Assembly: GCA_023424355.1 (NCBI GenBank) | Contig: JAFAEA010000075.1 | Location: 1-5,727, forward strand | Direction of reading: 5' to 3' | Source of the DNA: Chloroflexota bacterium | GTDB lineage: Bacteria > Chloroflexota > Chloroflexia > Thermomicrobiales > UBA6265 | DNA length: 5,727 bases | Shown here: positions 1 through 5,727 of the stretch, piece by piece | Layout: the number at the start of each line of letters is the position of its first letter | How positions within the stretch are numbered: the stretch's first letter is position 1 | Notes under the pieces: model-generated | The model's database searches: none | Told to the model about the DNA's origin: nothing | Seen by the model: only the letters and a program-made list of their open reading frames with translations | Program-made: the position numbers and the translations under genes

Positions 1-826
1 GAACGGCTGTACCAGCAGTTACCAGCGAGGCACCTTCGGTGACCTTTCCCTGCTTCGGCATTTCCGGAAGATTGATGACTGGTGCCATCTGTGGAATCAA
101 CGGCTCGGCTTCGACCTTCGGCGGAGCCTTCGGCTTAGATTTCGACTTCGGAGTCGCGACAGCTGTCAACGTCTGCGTCTTGGACACTTTGGGAGCCGCG
201 GTTATCGGCTCAGCCTTTGGTTCGCGTACGGGCCAGAGTCGGCGAATCTCACGATCGAACGAGGCGACATCGTGACCGGAAAGCAGGAACACCGCGAGGA
301 TTCCGAGCACGAAGAGCAGAAGTCCGGTGAACAGATTGCCCACCAAACCGCTGAGAATATCGTTGGTTACGGTGCCGATGCCGCCTCCGCGGCCACTTTC
401 TGCAAGGAGCCCCGTGACACCGAGAATGAATGCCGCACCGCCGAAATAATGGCGGAATAGCAGAATTGGTCCGTCATTCACCATGAACGCACGCACAGCA
501 ATCAAAACGGAGAACACCGGTACCAGGAACGCAGCGCTCCCAAAGGTGGCCGTGAGCACGTGGCCCCACCACTCGATGAATGCACCATCCTTGGCACCGC
601 GACCGATCGACCAGCTGCTGAACAGTGCCAGCAGGGCGAATCCGCCGCCGAGAGCTTCCCGCTTGAAGCGATCGCTCATCTCCAGTTGAGGCACAGCACC
701 ATGCACAAAGGCCTTGGCACGCAGCGCAAACAGCGAGAGACCAGTCGGCTGATTTGCCGCCGATTTCTTTCGCGGGGTGGACTTCTTGCGTGTGGCGGCG
801 CCCTGAGCGCGGGTTTGTGTCGCCAT
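1..826 (-). CDS. ftsK: FtsK/SpoIIIE-type DNA translocase, N-terminal membrane part (3' end beyond window)
   Basis: The reading frame is open from an ATG at 826-824 to the window edge, giving 275 residues. FtsK is a septum-bound, ATP-driven DNA pump that clears chromosome DNA during division. Seen here: a Lys/Arg-rich cytoplasmic head (residues 1-60, with RKKSTPRKKS), then four hydrophobic segments at about 58-75, 88-112, 125-142 and 160-184. The last ends in LLSGHDVASFDREIRRLW, which resembles the end of the FtsK 4TM domain. A Pro/Lys/Glu-rich linker follows (about 200-275, with KSKSKPKAPP). The Walker motor and gamma domain are not in the window, so the identity rests on the 4TM-plus-linker layout and could in principle be another 4TM protein. 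The start is backed by GGAGAG (831-836 on the complement) four bases upstream. It has its own promoter upstream and is separated from the preceding gene by a terminator. Confidence 0.78.
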   Translation of the reverse strand, partial: MATQTRAQGAATRKKSTPRKKSAANQPTGLSLFALRAKAFVHGAVPQLEMSDRFKREALGGGFALLALFSSWSIGRGAKDGAFIEWWGHVLTATFGSAAFLVPVFSVLIAVRAFMVNDGPILLFRHYFGGAAFILGVTGLLAESGRGGGIGTVTNDILSGLVGNLFTGLLLFVLGILAVFLLSGHDVASFDREIRRLWPVREPKAEPITAAPKVSKTQTLTAVATPKSKSKPKAPPKVEAEPLIPQMAPVINLPEMPKQGKVTEGASLVTAGTAV

Positions 827-908
827 GCGGCTCTCCGATGCTAAACAATAACGAACAAATGGCCCGATGCGGAATGTGAGGTATTCGCTCCCGTCGGGAC
901 GTACGTAC

Positions 909-937
909 AGTATATGCCAAGATGTCACGGCTGTACA
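909..937 (-). promoter_or_regulatory. Probable sigma70-type promoter for the ftsK-like gene
   Basis: On the minus strand a -35-like TGTACA (937-932) and a -10-like TATACT (914-909) are 17 bases apart. This would start transcription near 902 and give a leader of about 75 bases before the ATG at 826. The -10 matches consensus at five of six positions, the -35 at four of six. The seven-base word GTACAGT (plus strand) occurs at 905-911 and again at 933-939, so copies overlap both promoter boxes; CTGTACAG at 931-938 is a perfect palindrome. These may be repressor sites, but no regulator is identified. Confidence 0.5.
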
Positions 938-980
938 GTGTGACCGTTCAAGCTAGCCGAAAATGAGGACTCACCAGCCC

Positions 981-1016
981 AAAAAAACAGGCATCCGTTG
1001 GTATCGAATGCCTGTT
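981..1016 (-). terminator. Intrinsic terminator of the surface-protein gene
   Basis: On the minus strand a perfect 9-bp stem, AACAGGCAT (1016-1008) with ATGCCTGTT (994-986), encloses a 13-base loop and runs directly into a T tract (987-981, seven T). It begins about 35 bases after the stop codon of the large gene at 1052. The loop can add two more pairs after one mismatch. On the plus strand the A tract precedes the stem, so it works as a terminator only in the minus direction. Confidence 0.85.
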
Positions 1017-1051
1017 CTGAACACAGTTGCAGTGATGTCTCCGTCATCAGA

Positions 1052-4045
1052 TCAGTCTGCTGCGTCAGTTTCCTCTCCGGAAGTCGGCTCAGGGAGCGTG
1101 GGTTGGACCGCCTCGGTCGGAAACGATTCAGGCTCGGTGGGTACCACCTCGTCAGTTGGGGCCACCAGTTCTGGCGTCGGCGTGTGTACGGGTACCACAA
1201 CCGTGATCTCTATCGGCGTCGACTGATCCGCAGTGACGAGGTACGTTTGCTGCTCATTCCATATCGCTCCTTCAGGGAGGCCGGTGAGACTGGTCCTGTA
1301 CTCACCTGGCGCTATTTCACTGCGCCAGATAACGCCATCCACCACACCGTCCATATCATCGCAGACTGCCTCTGTGGCGATTCCGTCCGCACCGGTCAGG
1401 CTGAGACACACTCTTGGTATCCCCTCTCCCGAGTCGGACCGTACGAAGAACGACGCGTCCACAGTTTGAATCGGTGCTTCGGTCGGTTTCGGATCCGGTG
1501 GTTCCTGGGTCGGTTCCGGCGTGACGGGGTCGATCGCCTCTTCCGTGGGATCGCCGCCATCCAGTCCAGGCGTGCCAGGATTCTCGACGTCTTCAGTGGG
1601 ATCGGCTTCGACTACTGCAGGCGTTTCCACTTCCTCTACTTCATCGGCAGGAGTTGGCTCTTCTGGTTCCAGCGATGATTCAGGTGCTGGTGTCCCCTCT
1701 TCGGCGGATCCGAAAGCTTCGTTCGGCGTCGCTACCGGTTCCTCTATCTCTGTCGCGACCGGTATTTCAATCAGATCCTCAGTCGGCACGACCGCCTCTA
1801 CTGGCGTGGCTGCAATTGTTGCCGTCGTTGCGGCCCGGCCTGTAGTCGTAGACGGCACTTCGTTGTTGCGAACACACGTGGCTTCCACTTTCCGGGTGTT
1901 GGTTCTCTTACTTGTCGAGCCAGTCACCGTGATCAACGGATACGTAGATCCAAAGTCACACCAGGTAACCCAATATGGGAATGAGGTCTTGAATGAAACT
2001 GTTCCTGTCGACGAAGCAGTTGCGGACCCCAGCGGCGCAGTGGTTTCCCAATAGTACAGCGAGAAGCTTGCCCGCTCACCCGGCTGTAAACCAGATACAT
2101 GGATCGTAAAGGGGGCGTAGTGATCATACACAGCGGGGGTAAATGTCATGTTTGGACCAGTGACGCTGATGTCCAAATAGGCCGAAGCGCCGGAAGTTAA
2201 TCCTGTAGCCTTGATCTGCGCCTTTCCATCGCCCCAGCCAAAGCCGGGGGGGATGGTCACCACACGCGCGATATGACCCGTAGAACTCACTGTTGCCGTT
2301 CCAAGCGTGATTTCCGCGCCCACGGTTCCACGATAACCCGACAGCTTCACTATTTCACCCGGTCGGAATCCAGAACCTCGAATTGTGATTGTCGTGCCCA
2401 GGGCCACTGTCGAGGAAGTAGCAGAAATCTCGGCAGACCAATAACCGTCTACGCTTCCTTCAACGAATCCCTGCGCCCGGGTGACCCGACCAGTGGCAGT
2501 AATTTGGAGCCAGGTGGTCGGCGGAACCGTAATCATCCCGCCAATGGCGCCAGTACCTGTGGCCCGAACGGTTGCCAGAAGTTTGCCTGTTTCCTTATCC
2601 CTGATATCCACCAGCTCGTTTGGCCCGAAACCTGTGCCTCTCACCTGGGTCCGATCTCCCGGGCGCGGATAGGTTGTCACAGGTGGCTCCAACGCAGGGA
2701 TAGTCAAAACCGGGGGCGGTAGCGGAGGAACTGCGATACTTGCCATTTGGGTGCGATTACTAGTCGCACCAATCGAAGCAATCACGTAGTTGTGCGGCGA
2801 TACGGTGGGGATTCGCACCTTACCTTGGTAGCGGCCCGTGGAATCAGCCGTGACGTAGCCGAGGAGGCTCCCGTTGGTGCCATTCCATCTCAAGTTCACA
2901 CGTTCACCGGGTGCCATCCCCGTGCCGGTGACGGTGATCACGGTCCCTACTGTTGCCCGGTTGGGATTTAACACGATGACACCAGTACCATTCGACGTGA
3001 TCCTGAAATCCGCAGTGAGGGTAGTGCCGGAGGATTGACCTGCGGCATGAATCTGATATACCCCCAGATTGCCATTCTGTATGCGCACACGGGCAGTAAA
3101 CGTCCCGTCTGTACCAGCTTTGACGTTGGCAAGAATCACCCCGGTTGGCCCACCCCAACGCACATGGACAGACTCTCCGGGGATAAACCTGCTACCCGAT
3201 ACCGTTGCCCAGGAATATGAACCACCACTGGAAGGTGATACGACGAACGTTGAGGTTGACGTGGTACCGGTGGAGCGAAATGGCACAGCCGTCCGGATGC
3301 CACTCGAACGTCCGGTTGGAACAAAGTGGTAATTGCCTGGCAAGGTCTTGGGAACACGTACCTGGCCGCGGAAGGCGCCAGCATCATCGGCGTACACATA
3401 TCCAAGAATCGTCCCTGTCGTGCCATTCCAACGGATGTCCACGCGCTCACCAGGAACAAATCCGCGGCCGGTCAATGTAACAACATAGCCGGTGGGGGCT
3501 GCCGACGGCGACGCAACGCCAATTCCGTTGACAGGCTGAGGGGAATCTGCAGGGAAGGAAATGAATGCCTGAGTTACGTAACTTCCATACGCGCCAACAC
3601 CAAGATATTGATGTGACGGATACAACAGATTGGCACGGTGGCCCGGCGATGCCATCCATCCTGCCACCAGGACCTGAGCTGCTTTAACCGGATCACACCC
3701 AAAGGTGTCGAACCCGCTGGCCAGATTCTCACCGTATCTGGAGTTTGGCTGAGGCATGGCGTCGTAAAACCCGGGCTTGTGATAGAATCGGCCGGTTTCA
3801 AACATCTCTCTTGACCACGCACGGGCAACATATTGGACTGATGCCATATGCTGCACAGGTTGAACTCCAGCCTTGATGCGCTCAACATTGGAGAATCGAA
3901 CCACCTGCAGCTCGGTCTTTGCCATGAATTCCGCGCCGCAGTATTGAGTCTCTGGCGTGCTCGCCGATATTGAAAACGGCACGGCCGTAATTACCAGCAG
4001 CACGATAAGGACGTTCGTCCAGACTCGATAAACAATTGCTCGCAT
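1052..4045 (-). CDS. Large exported multidomain protein: CAP/SCP domain, six Ig-like modules, acidic Pro/Glu/Thr linker, Cna-B-like domain
   Basis: The product has 997 residues. Residues 1-28 form a signal peptide (RR..W, hydrophobic NVLIVLLVITAVPF, likely cut after SISA). A CAP/SCP (YkwD-like) domain spans about 45-165, with FYHKP (H89), RYGENLASG (E106) and SPGHRANLL (H136) as the family's pocket residues. Six Ig-like IPT/TIG-type modules follow (177-720), marked by repeated GxGFxPGExVxxRWNG words. Residues 738-852 are Pro/Glu/Thr-rich with no Lys, Arg or His. A Cna-B-like fold (about 862-952, with SGEGIPRVCLSLTG and APGEYRTSL) precedes an acidic PTE-rich tail. There is no LPXTG motif, C-terminal helix or enzyme domain besides CAP, so it is probably secreted or held by the wall by unknown means; its role is unknown. 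The ATG at 4045 has GGGTGG five bases upstream; an in-frame GTG at 4054 would add three residues but has no spaced ribosome site. It ends before a strong terminator. Confidence 0.85.
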   Translation of the reverse strand: MRAIVYRVWTNVLIVLLVITAVPFSISASTPETQYCGAEFMAKTELQVVRFSNVERIKAGVQPVQHMASVQYVARAWSREMFETGRFYHKPGFYDAMPQPNSRYGENLASGFDTFGCDPVKAAQVLVAGWMASPGHRANLLYPSHQYLGVGAYGSYVTQAFISFPADSPQPVNGIGVASPSAAPTGYVVTLTGRGFVPGERVDIRWNGTTGTILGYVYADDAGAFRGQVRVPKTLPGNYHFVPTGRSSGIRTAVPFRSTGTTSTSTFVVSPSSGGSYSWATVSGSRFIPGESVHVRWGGPTGVILANVKAGTDGTFTARVRIQNGNLGVYQIHAAGQSSGTTLTADFRITSNGTGVIVLNPNRATVGTVITVTGTGMAPGERVNLRWNGTNGSLLGYVTADSTGRYQGKVRIPTVSPHNYVIASIGATSNRTQMASIAVPPLPPPVLTIPALEPPVTTYPRPGDRTQVRGTGFGPNELVDIRDKETGKLLATVRATGTGAIGGMITVPPTTWLQITATGRVTRAQGFVEGSVDGYWSAEISATSSTVALGTTITIRGSGFRPGEIVKLSGYRGTVGAEITLGTATVSSTGHIARVVTIPPGFGWGDGKAQIKATGLTSGASAYLDISVTGPNMTFTPAVYDHYAPFTIHVSGLQPGERASFSLYYWETTAPLGSATASSTGTVSFKTSFPYWVTWCDFGSTYPLITVTGSTSKRTNTRKVEATCVRNNEVPSTTTGRAATTATIAATPVEAVVPTEDLIEIPVATEIEEPVATPNEAFGSAEEGTPAPESSLEPEEPTPADEVEEVETPAVVEADPTEDVENPGTPGLDGGDPTEEAIDPVTPEPTQEPPDPKPTEAPIQTVDASFFVRSDSGEGIPRVCLSLTGADGIATEAVCDDMDGVVDGVIWRSEIAPGEYRTSLTGLPEGAIWNEQQTYLVTADQSTPIEITVVVPVHTPTPELVAPTDEVVPTEPESFPTEAVQPTLPEPTSGEETDAAD
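1886..3517 (-). repeat. Six tandem Ig-like (IPT/TIG-type) protein modules
   Basis: This part of the surface-protein gene encodes six modules of about 80-95 residues. Their hallmark words, in order, are GRGFVPGERVDIRWNG, GSRFIPGESVHVRWGG, GTGMAPGERVNLRWNG, GTGFGPNELVDIRDKE, GSGFRPGEIVKLSG and VSGLQPGERASFSL. Modules 1-3 are the most alike and also share an LGYV/LANV strand, a D/T-x-G-x-F/Y-x-G/A-x-VR-I/V-P/Q strand and a closing A/T-x-G-x-SS/TS turn. Modules 4-6 are more diverged, and a proline-rich hinge (PPLPPP, about residues 440-446) separates 3 from 4. The similarity is at protein level; the DNA copies have diverged, so recent DNA duplication is not indicated. Confidence 0.65.
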
Positions 4046-4123
4046 CTCGGCCACCCTATAGGTATTGTGGAAGATGTCACAGACTCGGCCTGCCCATCTT
4101 TTGCATATGTGTCCCCTTCTGCA

Positions 4124-4151
4124 AGAATACCACGAACATTCTGCCGTTCAA
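4124..4151 (-). promoter_or_regulatory. Possible promoter for the surface-protein gene
   Basis: On the minus strand TTGAAC (4151-4146) and TATTCT (4129-4124) are 16 bases apart, each matching four of six consensus positions. A start near 4117 would give a leader of roughly 70 bases before the ATG at 4045. The match is modest. The rest of the 4046-4228 interval shows no convincing gene; it holds a small dyad TGAAT/ATTCA at 4184-4198 and no clear terminator for the regulator remnant upstream of it. Confidence 0.3.
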
Positions 4152-4228
4152 CACCAAATAACCAGCTCACTCTATCTCGAGGTTGAATGCAGTATTCATG
4201 GCAAACTACTCAGGCAAAACCGCGGCAA

Positions 4229-5107
4229 TCATCCGGCGAGGGCGGACTCACGAATATGCTGGACATCGCGCATTGGCGGTGCGTCAAACAAGCGCTTGTA
4301 ATCGCGGCTGAAATGGTTAGAGTCATCGTAGCCAACCCGGTAACCGGCATTCGCTGCATCGAGTTCTTCCGATAGCATGATGCTGCGCGCCTCTCGCAAC
4401 AGCAGCTGCTTTTGGAACTGCAATGGGCTCATTGCTGTCACCGATTTGAAGTGATGGTGAAACTCGGATGTGCTCATCCCGATCTATTGCGCAATATGGT
4501 GGACACGCATCGGCTGATTAAAGTTCGATTTGATGCTATAAGTCGCGGTGCTGATCCGAAGCGCCTGTCCGGCAACCATCGAGAGATGTTGCAATCTCTC
4601 GCCTTACTCACCCCGCAGCAATCGGTTGATAGACTCACATTCAATGTTTTCTGCGATGTAAGGAAGCAGGTCTGGTGCGTTTTTTAGTCGTACCTATCGA
4701 ACGACTGCATCCAGCAGATCGTCGTCCATTGAGTTGACACTCATCGCCACGACGCTATCCGGCTCTGGAACCAAGTTGGATTCGACAATGAGTTGGCTGA
4801 CTTGCGCGGGATCCATCGCCATCATAAAGCACAAGAAACACTTCTTCTCCGATGCGTCAACAACTCGGCTGGAAACAGGCAATTCTGCCGTGCCAAACAG
4901 GCTATGATTCTCGTCTCACCGGTACGTTTCGTCTGCCAAATACGCTTCTTTTGCAATCTGATCCACAACATAAAATGTTGTGGCAAACATTCCGTGGTTT
5001 TAGGGTTCAGGAGCGTTTCAACGCGCAAGGTGCACGCCATCGGCAATTACTTGACATCCTTCTGATGGCGCCGTCTCAATGATTCATTCGCGAAGCTCGG
5101 TCATCAT
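4229..5107 (-). pseudogene. AraC-family transcriptional regulator, full length but broken by seven in-frame stops
   Basis: Read in one frame from ATG at 5107 (or 5104) to TGA at 4231-4229, this gives 292 codons, close to the usual 300 of AraC regulators with the AraC_N cupin-like sensor domain. Recognisable stretches: APSEGCQVIADGVHLAR (about 14-29), FYVVDQIAKEAYLADETYR (45-63), LFGTAELPVSSRVVDAS (69-85), DPAQVSQLI, RLLRGE before codon 168, and the paired helix-turn-helix domain (about 190-285) with GMSTSEFHHHFKSVTAMSP and NAGYRVGYDDSNHFSRDYK. Stops fall at codons 8 (TGA, 5086), 30 (TGA, 5020), 36 (TAA, 5002), 64 (TGA, 4918), 138 (TAG, 4696), 168 (TAA, 4606) and 208 (TAG, 4486). No frameshift is needed: spacing to the family pattern is kept throughout. 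The last 82 codons (from 4477) are open but lack a good ribosome site. It is divergent from the cupin gene, which it probably once regulated. Confidence 0.85.
4963..4983. repeat. Perfect 9-bp inverted repeat with 3-base loop inside the AraC pseudogene
   Basis: CCACAACAT (4963-4971) and ATGTTGTGG (4975-4983) are exact reverse complements around AAA. It lies in codons of the dead regulator's N-terminal domain. No T tract follows on either strand, so it is not an intrinsic terminator. It may be a chance product of the local codons, or a hairpin. Confidence 0.6.
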
Positions 5108-5315
5108 CCTATGTTTAAGGGATGGAGATGATTGCATGGTGGCACTATTGCTCCTAAGATCGTGGGTGGTTAGCCACCACTTGAGAATTATTCAAGACCT
5201 AGGTCGAGAAATCCTGTATTGCAGCCGGTCTTACTATTGCCACTGGCGCAGACAGCATACAGTATTTTTCTATTAGTACTGCGTGACAAGACGGCGGTGC
5301 AAAGGGAGAAACCCA
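5108..5315. promoter_or_regulatory. Divergent intergenic region between AraC remnant and cupin, with several dyads
   Basis: No gene is seen. Dyads cluster in the middle: GGTGG/CCACC around TTAG (5165-5178), CTTGA/TCAAG around a 7-base loop (5180-5196), and the perfect 10-base palindrome GACCTAGGTC (5196-5205), which abuts the previous one. Closer to the cupin, CAGTA (5260-5264) and TACTG (5277-5281) form a further dyad. A weak plus-strand promoter may use TTGCCA (5237-5242) with TACAGT (5258-5263, spacer 15) or CAGTAT (5260-5265, spacer 17). Which, if any, of these sites works is not decidable from the sequence. Confidence 0.35.
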
Positions 5316-5708
5316 ATGAAGATCAGCCGAGCAACGGATCAGCGGACCGCCAAGGGTTCTGGCGAGTGGTTCACTGGCGATGTGTATGTCGATAACATCG
5401 CATTGGACGGTTCGGGCATCAGTGGCGGCGTCGTGCATTTCACACCCGGGGCCCGCACAGCCTGGCACACTCATGCGCTCGGGCAAACCATCCATATCAT
5501 CGAGGGGGTTGGTTTGGTGCAGCGCGAAGGCGAAGCAAGAATGGAAGTGCGTCCCGGCGACACCGTTTTCTTCGAGCCTGGTGAGAATCATTGGCATGGA
5601 GCGGCGCCAGATCATGTCATGGTGCATGTCGCAATTGTGCGGATTCCAGAAGCAGGAGATGCGACCACCTGGGGCACCCTGGTGACCGATGAGGAGTACG
5701 GCGAATAG
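5316..5708 (+). CDS. Small single-domain cupin, GtHNL-like (possible manganese cupin)
   Basis: This 130-residue protein is one complete cupin barrel. Motif 1 is GARTAWHTHALGQTIHIIEG (45-64), with H51, H53 and Q57. Motif 2 is GDTVFFEPGENHWHG (81-95), with H92. The set His-His-Gln-His is that of the bacterial hydroxynitrile lyase from Granulicella tundricola (about 131 residues, Mn-binding), and H104 matches its catalytic His106. Most relatives are simply called cupin or carboxymuconolactone decarboxylase-like, with no proven substrate, so the reaction here is unknown. It is soluble, with no signal peptide. The ATG at 5316 is preferred because GGGAG (5304-5308) lies seven bases upstream; a GTG at 5283 would add eleven residues of basic, unmatched sequence. 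It is divergent from the broken AraC regulator. All ligands are present, so it appears functional. Confidence 0.88.
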   Translation: MKISRATDQRTAKGSGEWFTGDVYVDNIALDGSGISGGVVHFTPGARTAWHTHALGQTIHIIEGVGLVQREGEARMEVRPGDTVFFEPGENHWHGAAPDHVMVHVAIVRIPEAGDATTWGTLVTDEEYGE

Positions 5709-5727
5709 CTTCGACCTCTCCCCAACC

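Noticed and set aside
474..920. Open frame of 148 codons on the minus strand.
   Set aside because: It overlaps the ftsK-like frame in another phase, has Cys/Arg-rich composition with no hydrophobic pattern or family resemblance, and starts inside the ftsK promoter.
827..980. A tRNA or small RNA gene between the terminator and the ftsK-like gene.
   Set aside because: No cloverleaf or conserved T-loop is visible, and the interval is accounted for by a promoter and leader. A short TCCC/GGGA dyad at 889-899 is too small to call.
1052..1190. Sortase-type or membrane anchor at the end of the surface protein.
   Set aside because: The last 45 residues are acidic and Pro/Thr/Glu-rich, with no LPXTG-like motif, no hydrophobic helix and no basic tail.
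998..2054. Plus-strand open frames of 226 and 177 codons, the second very Ser/Val/Ala/Gly-rich.
   Set aside because: They are antisense readings of the Pro/Glu/Thr-rich part of the surface-protein gene; the repetitive composition comes from its GAA/CCG/ACC-type codons.
4052..4054. GTG at 4054 as the start of the surface protein.
   Set aside because: The only purine-rich sequence directly abuts it, leaving no spacing, whereas GGGTGG is correctly placed for the ATG at 4045. It changes only three residues, so it cannot be fully excluded.
4963..5046. Two compensating frameshifts in the AraC remnant, because a second frame reads TLLNPKTTECLP, which looks family-like.
   Set aside because: The original frame, read through stops at 5020 and 5002, gives GVHLAR-stop-NAPEP-stop-NHGMF and TFYVV with exactly the family's spacing. 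The other frame would need a missing segment and two indels, so the stop-only reading is simpler.
4229..5107. Recoded or alternative-code gene in which stops are translated.
   Set aside because: TAA, TAG and TGA all occur inside the frame, the neighbouring genes use normal stops, and several conserved residues are also altered. Simple decay explains this better.

Overview
The window looks like ordinary bacterial chromosome of moderate GC. It holds two intact or partial genes and one dead gene on the minus strand, and one short gene on the plus strand at the right edge. I see no tRNA, rRNA, CRISPR array, insertion sequence or phage gene. The FtsK-type translocase, the huge Pro/Thr/Glu-rich surface protein with a CAP domain, and the start and terminator signals would fit a Chloroflexota-like (Thermomicrobia-like) bacterium. 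That placement is inferred from protein style only and is weak.

Layout, left to right. Bases 1-826 (minus) are the first 275 codons of an FtsK/SpoIIIE DNA translocase: a basic head, four membrane segments and the start of a Pro/Lys-rich linker. The ATPase motor lies beyond the window. A sigma70-like promoter sits at 909-937, and the intrinsic terminator of the next gene is at 981-1016. Bases 1052-4045 (minus) encode a 997-residue exported protein: signal peptide, CAP/SCP domain, six IPT/TIG-like Ig modules, a 115-residue stretch with no basic residue, a Cna-B-like domain, and an acidic Pro/Thr/Glu tail with no recognisable anchor. Bases 4229-5107 (minus) are a full-length AraC-family regulator interrupted by seven in-frame stop codons without any visible frameshift. 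Bases 5108-5315 are a divergent intergenic region with several dyads. Bases 5316-5708 (plus) encode a 130-residue single-domain cupin of the GtHNL-like (manganese hydroxynitrile lyase-like) type.

How the genes relate. The dead AraC regulator and the cupin are divergent and share one intergenic region, so the regulator probably once controlled the cupin; the cupin still looks intact. The surface protein and ftsK are in the same direction but separated by a terminator and a new promoter, so they are probably independent units, although short sequence words recur in the same order upstream of both. The most unusual items are the stop-only decay of the AraC gene and the architecture of the surface protein.
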